From Nonomuraea maritima (GTDB lineage: Bacteria > Actinomycetota > Actinomycetes > Streptosporangiales > Streptosporangiaceae), in contig NZ_FNFB01000020.1 in the NCBI RefSeq assembly GCF_900100395.1, positions 62,001 through 126,000 on the forward strand: DNA of 64,000 nt, read 5' to 3'. This document shows positions 1-7,579 of the stretch, one piece after another. A program made the translations under genes and the position numbers. Numbering within the stretch: the stretch's first letter is position 1; each line of letters starts with the position of its first letter. The notes below the pieces were generated by a model, which did no database searches, was not told the DNA's origin, and worked only from the letters and a program-made list of their open reading frames with translations.

Positions 1-1
1 C

Positions 2-55
2 CTGCGCGCCCTCTCCCTGACCCCCCTGGCCGACGACTCCGGCAGCATGCCCTGA
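2..55 (+). CDS. C-terminal end of an unidentified protein (partial)
   Basis: An open frame enters from the left edge and ends at a TGA at 53-55; the last residues read LRALSLTPLADDSGSMP. Only 17 codons are visible, so no family can be named. GC-rich third positions agree with coding, but the call rests on little sequence. Confidence 0.3.
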   Translation: MRALSLTPLADDSGSMP

Positions 56-659
56 TCAACCGCTGGCCCGAACGGGCCCAGCCGCAAGTGGACAGAAACG
101 CAGAGGCGCAGTCGCGAGGCACGGCGAGCGGGACGTGGCAGCTACGACAGCGGCCCCGCCGAAGCGCAGCGGCTTCAAGGCGCGGTGCGCCGGGGCGTCG
201 CGCTCGCAACCGGTACTGGGCTCACCAAGGCCGTCCGCACAGGCACTCGGGAGTCACCCGAACAACCAGCCAGGCGTGGGACCAAAAGGGCGAACGCGAC
301 CAGCAGTCAGACACTCGCAGAAACCTGCGCACCGGCAGACGGGCGGGCGCCTGGAGGGCTTGAGCGCAGTTGGCCCCCCCGACGAGAGAAATCCGAGCAC
401 GGCCAGTCAGGCGGGGCCATGAAGAGGTGCCGGTCAGGCAAGGGGTCACAAGGAAGTGCCGGTCAGGCAGGGGGTTTCAGATCGGCGCGCGGGAGCCGTG
501 CCTCGGTGAGGGAGTGCCGGTCAGGCAGGGGGCCTTGGAGGGGCGCCGGTCAGGTGGGGCCTTGGAGGGGTGTGCAGACACGACGAACCGGCGCCCTGTC
601 GGGAGGACGCCGGTTGTGCGTTATGGAGAAGGAGAGTGGCAGAAGACCTGCCCGGAGAC
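56..659. other. Non-coding stretch downstream of rpmG
   Basis: About 600 bases in which I see no credible gene. Open frames exist on both strands but give arginine-rich, low-information translations typical of GC-rich DNA read out of frame. In many actinomycetes MaoC-type dehydratase genes and murB follow rpmG; here they do not. The only structure I see is a family of short direct repeats at 398-570. Confidence 0.5.
398..570. repeat. Five dispersed copies of a GC-rich ~17-bp direct repeat
   Basis: The motif GTGCCGGTCAGGCAGGGG occurs, exactly or with one to four changes, near 398, 426, 455, 513 and 542. Spacing is irregular (28, 29, 58 and 29 bases). A second motif, CCTTGGAGGGG, occurs at 533 and 560. 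Spacers of about 30 bases suggest a decayed tandem array. No function is apparent. Confidence 0.6.
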
Positions 660-824
660 CTAGCGGGTCTCGCGGTGCGCGCGGTGGCAGCGGCAGTTGG
701 GGCAGTACTTCTTCAGCTCAAGCCGATCCGGGTCGTTACGCCGGTTCTTCCGCGTGATGTAGTTGCGGTGCTTGCACTCCTGGCAGGCCAGCGTGATCTT
801 CGGCCTAACGTCGGTGGCAGCCAC
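660..824 (-). CDS. rpmG: 50S ribosomal protein L33
   Basis: A 54-residue protein from a GTG start at 824 to a TAG at 660, preceded by an AAAGG-type ribosome binding site. The sequence is typical L33: an ITLACQECKHRNY start, basic KNRRND middle and LELKKYCPNCRCHRAHRETR tail. Two CxxC pairs (Cys14/17 and Cys41/44) make this the zinc-binding form. L33 is a structural component of the large ribosomal subunit. It lies 71 bases downstream of tRNA-Met on the same strand, the usual actinomycete order, and is probably co-transcribed with it. Confidence 0.95.
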   Translation of the reverse strand: MAATDVRPKITLACQECKHRNYITRKNRRNDPDRLELKKYCPNCRCHRAHRETR

Positions 825-895
825 TTGGGAGTGCCTTTCTACGTTCGGGATATGGACACACCCGTACCCAGGTCGGTGGACCTGGGATGGGGCAG

Positions 896-969
896 TAGCG
901 GAGGCCGGACTTGAACCGGCGACACAACGATTATGAGCCGTTTGCTCTGCCAGACTGAGCTACTCCGCC
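896..969 (-). tRNA. tRNA-Met (anticodon CAT)
   Basis: The reverse strand gives a full cloverleaf of 74 bases: acceptor GGCGGAG pairing with CTCCGCT (first pair G-U), D arm TAGCTCAG...GAGC, anticodon loop CTCATAA with CAT, and T arm GCCGG-TTCAAGT-CCGGC. The acceptor starts with a paired base, unlike the mismatched end of bacterial initiators, so I read it as elongator Met. CCA is not encoded. Confidence 0.95.
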
Positions 970-1221
970 TTTGAGCCGGTAACGACCCGGCCCGTAGAGG
1001 ATACCCGAAGCGGTGAGCACATTAGTAACTCGCCCGATCGGGTGGGGTGCTCCCAGTATGCCTCAGGAACCCCCACCACTCGAAATCAATAAGCGGCAAC
1101 CCCGCCTGCCGCCGTCTCGAGGAGTGATCAGCCTAGCAGCGCCCGCCACTCTCCGCGAACGCCCAGCACCCACCGTGGATGCCCCGTACCACGGAAGCGC
1201 GGCACGAGACCGTGGCGTCGG
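970..1221. other. Intergenic region upstream of tRNA-Met
   Basis: Non-coding space of about 250 bases between the 3' end of the sigma gene and the tRNA. Because the tRNA is read leftwards, its promoter should lie here; a TATCCT-like -10 is visible on the reverse strand near 1000. No other structure was recognised. Confidence 0.3.
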
Positions 1222-2100
1222 TCACGTCGGGTCGGGCAGGTTCAGGGACGCGAGCCTGGTCGGGTCGGCCACGACCGCGATGTCGGTGATCCGGCCGTCG
1301 ACGACGGTGAACGCGGCGAGCGAGAGCGGGGAGCCGTCCGCCCGCCAGGACACGATCCCTGGACGACCGTCCACGAGCACCGCCCGCCAGCGCACGGCCG
1401 CGCCGCCCGACATTCGCGCGCCACCGGCGACCTTGGTGGCTCCGAGGGTGACGAACACCCCGCCGGGGGTCTCGGCGGTCAGCCTCACATCGGGGTCGAG
1501 CACGCGCAGCAACCCCTCGAAGTCGCCGCGCCGAGCCGCTGCCAGGAACGCCTCGATCACCTCGCGCTGCTCGCGTCCGGCGGCTGCCGGCCGCTCGTTC
1601 GCCCGCACCTTCCTGCGGGCGCGGCTGGCGAGCATCTTGGCGGCGTCGGCGGACCTGCCGAGGATCTTGCCGATCTCGTCGAACGGCACCGCGAACAGGT
1701 CGTGCAGCACGAAGGCCAGCCGCTCGCTCGGCCCGAGCGACTCCAGGACGACCAGGAGCGCGAGCCCCACCGAGTCGGCGAGCGCCACGTCGTCCTCGGG
1801 CGCGGGACCGTCATCCACCGCCACGACGAGCTCGGGCAACCGGTCGTCGTAGGACGCCTCAGGACGGGCCTGACGCGTCCGCAGGACGTCCAGGCTGATC
1901 CGGCCGACCACGGTGGTCAGCCAGCCGGCGAGGTTGTGGATGGTGGCCGTGTCCTGGCGGGAGAGCCGCAGCCAGGCCTCCTGTACCACGTCCTCGGCGT
2001 CGGCGTGCGACCCGAGCATGCGGTGGGCGACGGCGCGCAACCGGTCGCGCTGGGCCTCGAACGCCCAGGAGATCGGGTCCGTGGGGCTGGTGTCGGACAT
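1222..2100 (-). CDS. ECF sigma factor with SnoaL-like C-terminal domain (SigJ type)
   Basis: A 292-residue protein. The N-terminal half has sigma-70 region 2 (RLRAVAHRMLGSHADAEDVV, about residues 15-50) and region 4 (SERLAFVLHDLFAVPFDEIG, about 130-165). The rest is a SnoaL-like domain of about 120 residues. Such fused ECF factors have no separate anti-sigma factor; the C-terminal domain modulates activity. The ATG at 2098-2100 follows an AGGAAGG ribosome binding site. It is divergent from an AhpD-like gene starting 84 bases away, a common pairing for ECF41-related factors. The DGGG and NPDK motifs of classical ECF41 proteins are absent, so this is a relative rather than a close member. Confidence 0.85.
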   Translation of the reverse strand: MSDTSPTDPISWAFEAQRDRLRAVAHRMLGSHADAEDVVQEAWLRLSRQDTATIHNLAGWLTTVVGRISLDVLRTRQARPEASYDDRLPELVVAVDDGPAPEDDVALADSVGLALLVVLESLGPSERLAFVLHDLFAVPFDEIGKILGRSADAAKMLASRARRKVRANERPAAAGREQREVIEAFLAAARRGDFEGLLRVLDPDVRLTAETPGGVFVTLGATKVAGGARMSGGAAVRWRAVLVDGRPGIVSWRADGSPLSLAAFTVVDGRITDIAVVADPTRLASLNLPDPT

Positions 2101-2184
2101 GGTGTTACCTTCCTCGCCTCTGCTCCGTCATGGGTGATGACGGGCCCCGAGGGGCACAGGTAACCGATTGAAGGAGCACGATCG

Positions 2185-2634
2185 ATGGAAGCACGTATGC
2201 AGAGCCGCCCGAACGCCGACGTGACGACGGCGATCCAGCACCTCCACAAGGCGATCCACTCCGGTGGCGTGGATCCGCTCGTGCTCGAACTGGTCCACCT
2301 GCGCGTGAGCCAGATCAACGGCTGCAGCCCCTGCGTCTTCGCCGGGGTCGCGGCTGCCAGGAAGCAGGGGGAGACCGACGAGCGGCTGCACAACGTGGTC
2401 ACCTGGCGTGAGACGCCCTTCTTCACCGAGGCGGAACGGACCGCGCTCGCACTGGCCGAGGCCGCCACCCGGGTCCAGGACGGCGCGCCGGGCGTGACCG
2501 ACGAGATCTGGGACGCGGCCGCCGCCCACTTCGACGAGCAGCAGCTCTCGGCGATCACCCTGGAGATCGCGCTGACGAACTTCTTCAACCGGATCAACCG
2601 CACGACCCGCCAGCAAGCCGGCAAGACCTGGTAA
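2185..2634 (+). CDS. AhpD-like carboxymuconolactone decarboxylase family protein
   Basis: A 149-residue all-alpha protein of the CMD/AhpD fold; the signature LRVSQINGCSPCVFAG gives a CxxC pair at Cys47/Cys50. In AhpD-type peroxidase partners a histidine follows the second Cys by four residues, but here that position is Gly54, so relay activity may be altered. ATG at 2185 follows AAGGAG. This is the usual partner of SnoaL-fused ECF sigma factors and faces one across a short divergent promoter region, so it is probably that factor's target. A perfect terminator follows at once. Confidence 0.85.
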   Translation: MEARMQSRPNADVTTAIQHLHKAIHSGGVDPLVLELVHLRVSQINGCSPCVFAGVAAARKQGETDERLHNVVTWRETPFFTEAERTALALAEAATRVQDGAPGVTDEIWDAAAAHFDEQQLSAITLEIALTNFFNRINRTTRQQAGKTW

Positions 2635-2639
2635 CCCGC

Positions 2640-2671
2640 AAGCCACACCCTCCGCCCGGAGGGTGTGGCTT
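2640..2671 (+). terminator. Intrinsic terminator after the AhpD-like gene
   Basis: A perfect 14-bp stem: AAGCCACACCCTCC at 2640-2653 pairs with GGAGGGTGTGGCTT at 2658-2671 around a GCCC loop. No long T tract, as is usual in GC-rich actinobacteria. Confidence 0.8.
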
Positions 2672-2960
2672 GAAGCGCAGGATGCGCCCGCCCTGGAGTC
2701 GGGCGCGTACGACGCGCGCGCCTCGCAAGACAAGCGCGCATAGGACGCGTGGCGTCCCGCAAGCGTAGGACACGCGCACGTCCTGAAGCCGAGCCGGGCG
2801 CTTGGGGGCGGTGGGTGTCGGGTGTCGCGAAGGCGCCGTGATGCGGCTGTGCCGGTGCGCCGACATCCCCGTCCGGAGCTTCGGGGGTGTTCGGGGAGGC
2901 CGCTGGAATGGATCGGGAGCTCTCGGCGCGAAGCCACTGGGAGAGACCCTGACAACGAAG
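2672..2960. other. Non-coding region with CG-rich alternating sequence
   Basis: About 290 bases between the terminator of the AhpD-like gene and that of tRNA-Thr. It contains runs such as GTACGACGCGCGCGCC and no convincing gene on either strand. Confidence 0.35.
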
Positions 2961-2993
2961 AACGCCCGGTTCCGAGATCTCGGACCGGGCGTT
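2961..2993 (-). terminator. Terminator of tRNA-Thr
   Basis: Nearly perfect inverted repeat: AACGCCCGGT at 2961-2970 pairs with ACCGGGCGTT at 2984-2993, and the inner TCCGAGATCTCGG extends the stem. It lies 20 bases beyond the 3' end of the leftward tRNA-Thr, so that tRNA ends on its own transcript rather than continuing to tRNA-Met. Confidence 0.75.
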
Positions 2994-3012
2994 ACCTGGT
3001 GGTCAGACTGCG

Positions 3013-3085
3013 AGCCCCCAAACGGAATCGAACCGTTGACCTTCTCCTTACCATGGAGACGCTCTGCCGACTGAGCTATAGGGGC
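3013..3085 (-). tRNA. tRNA-Thr (anticodon GGT)
   Basis: The reverse strand folds into a cloverleaf of 73 bases: acceptor GCCCCTA with TGGGGGC (one G-U pair), D arm GCTC/GAGC, anticodon stem TCTCC/GGAGA with loop ATGGTAA (anticodon GGT), and T arm AACGG-TTCGATT-CCGTT. CCA is not encoded. In most actinomycetes it sits directly before tRNA-Met and rpmG; here a 2-kb module separates them. Confidence 0.95.
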
Positions 3086-3124
3086 CTGTCCGGCGCTGCG
3101 GACAGGTGTAACCATACACGGCAC

Positions 3125-3355
3125 TCAGCGATGATGCGAACTCGTTCGGGCCTCAGCCGGTCCATCGAGCGCCATCCGCGAAGGGAACTCGAAGACCTCG
3201 CACAGATCGGCCAGGTCGACGTGCCTGGCGACCTCGTCGACCGAGCTGCAGTCGGCCACCGCCCAGCCGTTCCTGAGCACCCGGAGCACCTGCCGACCCT
3301 CACGCAGGGCGGGCACGACCTCGTAACCGTCGACCCCGATCCATCGGCTTTCCAT
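3125..3355 (-). CDS. Small hypothetical protein
   Basis: A 76-residue frame beginning MESRWIGVDGYEVVPALREG, with alternating hydrophobic and charged residues that look like a small alpha/beta fold (transcript-independent impression). No family recognised. The C-terminal tail (AEARTSSHHR) is low in information. An overlapping frame on the same strand (3076-3363) reads as arginine/serine-rich shadow. It lies just upstream of tRNA-Thr on the same strand. Confidence 0.45.
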   Translation of the reverse strand: MESRWIGVDGYEVVPALREGRQVLRVLRNGWAVADCSSVDEVARHVDLADLCEVFEFPSRMALDGPAEARTSSHHR

Positions 3356-3422
3356 AGCGGCACACCCTAGCCGCCGGGTCTCTCATTTTTCGTTCCGCCA
3401 CAGGCGTTACGCCCATACCGGA

Positions 3423-3953
3423 TCAGTACCGGTAGAACCCGGCGAAATCCTTCCTGGTCGCGACCTCGTCCACGCGCACCACGGTCCCGGTGTAGGGGGC
3501 GTCCATCATCTTCCCGTCGCCCAGGTAGAGGCCCACGTGGTGGACCTTGGCCGTCCGCTTGGTGACCTTGCCGAAGAAGACCAGGTCTCCTGGCCGGCCG
3601 ACGGCGACGCGGTGCATCCTGCGGAGCTGGGCGCCGGTGTTGCCCGGCCCGAGCACGTCCGTCCCGTGGGCCATCGCATAGATCCAGCGTACGAACCCGG
3701 AGCAGTCGAGCCCCGTCGTGGTGGTGGCCGGGCAGGGTTTGATGCTGCCCGTGTAACCGGTGCAGGTGCCCGTGGAGGGACCCGGGCGCGCGCCGTGGCC
3801 GCCGCCCCACGAGTACGGGATGTCGCGCTGCTCCATCTGGTACGCGAGCCGTACCGACAGCGGCGGCACCGGCTGGTTCAGCGGTGCGGAGCCCGTGACG
3901 ACAGCGGCGCCCAGCACGAGCAGGGCCGCCGCCATGACCGGTCGCCGCTTCAT
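3423..3953 (-). CDS. Secreted NlpC/P60 family cell-wall peptidase
   Basis: A 176-residue protein with an N-terminal signal peptide (MKRRPVMAAALLVLGAAVV) and one NlpC/P60 domain. The catalytic Cys is in GLDCSGF (about residue 84) and the His in VHHVGLYLG (about 139); the third polar residue appears to be Asp151 in MDAP, where His is common. These enzymes cleave peptide stems of peptidoglycan (gamma-D-Glu to diamino acid bonds). The ATG at 3953 directly follows a GTG that could also start; both sit behind a G-rich stretch. No SH3 or other binding domain. It ends about 40 bases before a secreted lysozyme read the same way, suggesting a wall-remodelling pair. Confidence 0.85.
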   Translation of the reverse strand: MKRRPVMAAALLVLGAAVVTGSAPLNQPVPPLSVRLAYQMEQRDIPYSWGGGHGARPGPSTGTCTGYTGSIKPCPATTTTGLDCSGFVRWIYAMAHGTDVLGPGNTGAQLRRMHRVAVGRPGDLVFFGKVTKRTAKVHHVGLYLGDGKMMDAPYTGTVVRVDEVATRKDFAGFYRY

Positions 3954-3995
3954 CACCCACCCCCGAGCAAATATGGGTTTGGGTTACATATTGCC

Positions 3996-5036
3996 TTATC
4001 GGGCCTTGAGGTGGAGTTTTACCGAACCGACCGTGATGTTGATCCCCACTGCGCCCTTCTTCTTCGACGGCTTGGTGGTGAACTCGAACCTCACCTGTTT
4101 CCCGCGCGGCAGTTCCTTGATCTGGCATTTGACCGCCGTGCCGCTGTACTTGCACGTGGGCGCCTTCACCACGCGCTGGCCGCCGAACGTCCGCCCCGAC
4201 ACCTTGATGTTCGTGACAGGGTGCGGGCCGGTGTTGGCGATCGTGACCGAGTAGAGCGTACGGCTCTTCACCGTGCCGGACACCCGCACCTCGGCAGGCG
4301 GGTTGACCAGCGACTTCAGCTGTGACTCCGTGCCGTTGTACGAGTTCTGCCCGCCGGCCAGCGTGCCCTTGTCGGCCGACTGCCAGAAGGTGTGCCGCTT
4401 CCAGCTCTTCGGCAGCTCTCCCGGCTCGCTGCCCCAGCGGGCCAGCCAGAGCGGGTTGGCGGCGAACTCGGCGGAGTTCCCGGTGCAGGTCTTCCACCAA
4501 CTGGTGGTCGTGTAGATGATCGCGTCGCGTCCGGTCGCCTCGCGGTAGCGCCGGGTGAAGGCCTTCAGCCAGGTGACCATGTCAGTGGCGTTCAGCCCGT
4601 AGCAGGTGTTCTTGCCGTTCCTGTCCTTGTACGGGTTGTCCTCGACGTCGAGGACGCCCGGCAGGGTCCGGCCGTCGCCGATCCAGGTGCCGCCGTTCTG
4701 GAGGAAGAAGTCGGCCTGCGCCGTACCGTCCGACTCGTGCGGCTGGGCGAAGTGGTACGCGCCCCTGATCAGGCCGGCCGCCGCGGCGCCGTTCCACTGG
4801 GCGTCGAAACGTGGGTTGCGGTAGTCCGTGCCCTCGGTGGCGTGCACGAACGCGAACTTCCCGCCACCGGCCGCGACGTTCCCCCAGTCGATCTCGCCGG
4901 TCCAGTTGCTGACGTCGACGCCGGGGACGCCGTCGGCCGCCTGTGCGACGCCGGTCATCCCCACCGTGGCGATTACCGCACATACCAATAAGCGTTTCAC
5001 GCCGGAGATCATTGCGAGGAGTACCGAATTCTGCAA
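3996..5036 (-). CDS. Secreted GH25 lysozyme with C-terminal accessory domain
   Basis: A GH25 muramidase of up to 346 residues. After a signal sequence (to about residue 34, ending AQAA) the catalytic domain shows GVDVSNWTGEIDW (Asp41), FAFVHATEG and the acid pair in GVLDVEDNPY (Asp130/Glu132). Residues from about 255 form a beta-rich domain with two Cys, resembling the CARDB/DUF11 type, perhaps for wall binding. It hydrolyses beta-1,4 bonds of peptidoglycan glycan strands. The longest start is TTG at 5036; ATG at 5012 or GTG near 5000 would also leave a signal peptide, and none has a strong ribosome binding site. Confidence 0.9.
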   Translation of the reverse strand: MQNSVLLAMISGVKRLLVCAVIATVGMTGVAQAADGVPGVDVSNWTGEIDWGNVAAGGGKFAFVHATEGTDYRNPRFDAQWNGAAAAGLIRGAYHFAQPHESDGTAQADFFLQNGGTWIGDGRTLPGVLDVEDNPYKDRNGKNTCYGLNATDMVTWLKAFTRRYREATGRDAIIYTTTSWWKTCTGNSAEFAANPLWLARWGSEPGELPKSWKRHTFWQSADKGTLAGGQNSYNGTESQLKSLVNPPAEVRVSGTVKSRTLYSVTIANTGPHPVTNIKVSGRTFGGQRVVKAPTCKYSGTAVKCQIKELPRGKQVRFEFTTKPSKKKGAVGINITVGSVKLHLKAR

Positions 5037-5355
5037 GTCGCGAAATATCGACTTGCCTTTCTCGCATCACTCGAATACGCCCCGTAAGCCCGACCCCCGA
5101 GGCTCCGCGGGCCCTGGACAGCCCGCGCCCGCGGCCCTGAGCAGAAAACCGCACGACAGGTGAGAAACCCCACGTCAGCGCCCTGAAAAAAGTTCACGTA
5201 CGCCGTCGCGGGCCGCGATGTTTCCGCAGGTCAGCGCCGTTCGTGTACGTCATGTTCGCGTTTGCCAAACGAGTTTGCCCTGCCCAGACTGGTGCCGATC
5301 CGCGAATTCCGCCCCCGACCAGGGGTTTCTTCGCCATGCCCGGAGGAGTTCGACC
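5037..5355. promoter_or_regulatory. Divergent promoter region between lysozyme and ABC exporter
   Basis: About 320 non-coding bases serving two divergent genes. GTTTGCCAAAC at 5260-5270 is palindromic around one C and is followed by a second GTTTGCC at 5273, giving two half-sites 13 bases apart that could bind a regulator of the exporter. This is inference; no regulator gene is adjacent. Confidence 0.35.
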
Positions 5356-6300
5356 ATGATCCACACCCGGGGCCTGACCCGAGTCTTCACCGTCAGGCGA
5401 AAGGAGAAGGTGGACGCCGTCCGTGGCGTCGACCTCGACATCGAGGCCGGCCGGCTCGTCGCCTTCCTCGGCCCGAACGGAGCGGGCAAGTCCACCACAC
5501 TCCGCATGCTCACCACCCTGCTCCCGCCCACCTCCGGCTCCGCCGTCGTCGCCGGCCACGACGTGGTCAAGGACCCGGCCCGCGTCCGTTCCCACATCGG
5601 GTACGTGGGCCAGCGCAACAGCGCCGGCGAGGAGCATCGCGTCCGCGACGAGCTCGTCTCCCAGGGCCGCTGCTACGGCCTGCGCCCGCGTGAGGCCACC
5701 CGCCGCGCCGACGAGCTGCTCGACCTGCTCGACCTCACGCCGCTGGCGAAACGGCTGCCCGGCACCCTGTCCGGCGGCCAGCGCCGCCGCCTCGACATCG
5801 CGCTCGGCCTGGTCCACCGGCCCAGGCTGCTCTTCATGGACGAGCCCTCGACCGGCCTCGACCCGAAGAGCCGCGCCGAGATCTGGCAGCACATCCTGCG
5901 GCTGCGGGAGACGTACGGGACCACGCTGCTCCTCACCACCCACTACCTGGAGGAGGCCGACAGCATGGCCGAACGGGTGGTGATCATCGACGGCGGGCGC
6001 ATCATCGCCGACGGCACCGCCGAGCAGCTCAAGAACGACCTCGCGGGCGACCACGTCGTCGTCACCACCGCCACCGCGCAGGACGCCGAGAAGGCCGTCC
6101 GCGTCGCCGGCGGGACGGCCAGGGACACCACCGTGCGCCTGCGGGTCGACCGGGCGGCCGCCGCGCTGCCCGGCCACCTCAGGACCCTCGACGCCGCCGG
6201 CGTCAAGGTCACCGCCGCCGAGACCGTCCGGCCCACCCTCGACGACGTGTTCCTCACCCTGACCGGGAGAAGCCTCACCGATGACGACCTTCCTGCGTGA
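5356..6300 (+). CDS. ABC exporter ATP-binding protein (DrrA type)
   Basis: A 314-residue ATPase with Walker A GPNGAGKST (39-47), signature LSGGQRRRLD (138-147), Walker B LLFMDEP (158-164) and an H-loop histidine in LTTHYLEEAD. The C-terminal extension and the REN-free DrrA-like sequence (PTLDDVFLTLTGR end) match the daunorubicin-resistance group that powers drug or lipid export with a separate permease. I chose the ATG at 5356 because GGAGG lies ten bases upstream and the residues before it are not conserved in type. It overlaps the permease gene by 20 bases, so translation is likely coupled. Confidence 0.92.
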   Translation: MIHTRGLTRVFTVRRKEKVDAVRGVDLDIEAGRLVAFLGPNGAGKSTTLRMLTTLLPPTSGSAVVAGHDVVKDPARVRSHIGYVGQRNSAGEEHRVRDELVSQGRCYGLRPREATRRADELLDLLDLTPLAKRLPGTLSGGQRRRLDIALGLVHRPRLLFMDEPSTGLDPKSRAEIWQHILRLRETYGTTLLLTTHYLEEADSMAERVVIIDGGRIIADGTAEQLKNDLAGDHVVVTTATAQDAEKAVRVAGGTARDTTVRLRVDRAAAALPGHLRTLDAAGVKVTAAETVRPTLDDVFLTLTGRSLTDDDLPA

Positions 6301-7024
6301 CACCACCACCGTTTTCTCCCGCGAGCTCAGGCCCGCCCTGCGCAACCCGGTCGGCCTGCTGTTCGACATGGGGCAGCCGCTGCTGTTCCTCTTCCTGTTC
6401 GGGACGCTGCTGGACGGCGCCGTCGGCTCGTCGTGGCAGTGGTTCGTCCCCGGCATCCTCGTGATGATGTGCCTGACCGGGCCCATGGGCGCCGGGTACG
6501 GGCTGCTGGTCGAGCTGCTCGGCGGCGCGTTCGAACGCCTGCTGGTCACGCCGCTGAACCGTACGGCGATGCTGGTGGGCAAGTGCATGAAGGCGACGCT
6601 CACGCTGCTCGCGCAGGCGGTGCTGATCATCCTGCTGGCCCTGCCGCTCGGCTTCGAGCCGCACGCGGTGGGCGTGCCGGCCGCGCTGGCCCAGCTCATG
6701 GTGTTCGCGGTGGGCCTCGGCGCGCTGTCGTTCGTGCTGGCGGTCAAGTCGGCGCCCAGCGGCACCCTGTTCTACGTGGTGAGCCAGTCGGTGCTCTTCC
6801 CGCTGCTGCTGCTGTCCGGGGTGCTGCTGCCGCTGGAGTCGGCCCCCGGGTGGCTGCGCGTCCTCGGGCAGCTCAACCCGGTGACGTACGTCGTTGCCGC
6901 TCAGCGCGCGCTGTACGCGGGCGACCTCGCCGACCCCTCCGTCCTGTACGGCGGCATCGCGGTCTGCGTGGTCGCCGCGGTCGGCCTCCACCTCGGGAAC
7001 CGGGCCATGCGGAAGGGCGTCTGA
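6281..7024 (+). CDS. ABC-2 type permease (DrrB type)
   Basis: A 247-residue membrane protein of the ABC-2 fold, with about six hydrophobic segments (VGLLFDMGQPLLFLFLFGTL; FVPGILVMMCLTGPMG; LTLLAQAVLIILLALPLG; the LMVFAVGLGALSFVLAV stretch; VLFPLLLLSGVLLPL; GGIAVCVVAAVGLHL). The LNPVTYVV motif near the end is typical of DrrB permeases. It starts inside the ATPase gene and forms with it a two-gene exporter. The substrate cannot be told from sequence; no biosynthetic cluster adjoins. Confidence 0.9.
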   Translation: MTTFLRDTTTVFSRELRPALRNPVGLLFDMGQPLLFLFLFGTLLDGAVGSSWQWFVPGILVMMCLTGPMGAGYGLLVELLGGAFERLLVTPLNRTAMLVGKCMKATLTLLAQAVLIILLALPLGFEPHAVGVPAALAQLMVFAVGLGALSFVLAVKSAPSGTLFYVVSQSVLFPLLLLSGVLLPLESAPGWLRVLGQLNPVTYVVAAQRALYAGDLADPSVLYGGIAVCVVAAVGLHLGNRAMRKGV

Positions 7025-7045
7025 CCCACCGGCATGATGGGGCCC

Positions 7046-7579
7046 ATGACGCAGTTGGTGGCGACCCACACCGTGCCGTGGATCCCCGTGGCGCACCGCC
7101 TCGACCTGATCCTGTCCGACACCCTCCCGCCGGTCGACCGGACGACGTCCGCGTTCGCGTTCGTGGCGGACGAGGCGGGCCGGACACTCATGACCCGCGT
7201 CGAGCGCGAGGGCCGCGGCTGGGACATCCCTGGCGGTCACCTGGAGCCGGGCGAGGACGCCGCCACGGCCGCCGCCCGGGAGCTGTACGAGGAGACCGGC
7301 CTGCGGGTGCCGGTCTCCTCGCTGTCGGTCCTCGCCTGGCAGCGCATCGAGCTGCTGGAGCCGCCGCCCGCCGGATACCGGTACCCGGCGCTGGCGTACA
7401 TGGTGATGTTCCGGGGGTCCGTGGCGGGGGTGGGCGCGCCGACGCGCCCGCCCGCCGGGTCGGAGAGCAGCCGGGCCGACTGGATGGCACCGGACGAGAT
7501 CGAGCGGGCCTGCCCTCAGAGCACCTGGCTGCCCCTGGTGGGGATCGCGCGGGCCCGATCCACGTCGTCGCTGCGGTAG
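7046..7579 (+). CDS. NUDIX hydrolase
   Basis: A protein of 177 residues with a complete NUDIX box, GGHLEPGEDAATAAARELYE then ETGL (about residues 64-86), which binds the divalent metal and cleaves a nucleoside diphosphate linked to another moiety. Substrate unknown. ATGs at 7034 and 7037 are possible starts, but the one at 7046 has GGGG just before it. The 3' end overlaps the convergent flavin reductase gene by 64 bases, so the last residues (ARARSTSSLR) are probably poorly conserved. Confidence 0.85.
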   Translation: MTQLVATHTVPWIPVAHRLDLILSDTLPPVDRTTSAFAFVADEAGRTLMTRVEREGRGWDIPGGHLEPGEDAATAAARELYEETGLRVPVSSLSVLAWQRIELLEPPPAGYRYPALAYMVMFRGSVAGVGAPTRPPAGSESSRADWMAPDEIERACPQSTWLPLVGIARARSTSSLR

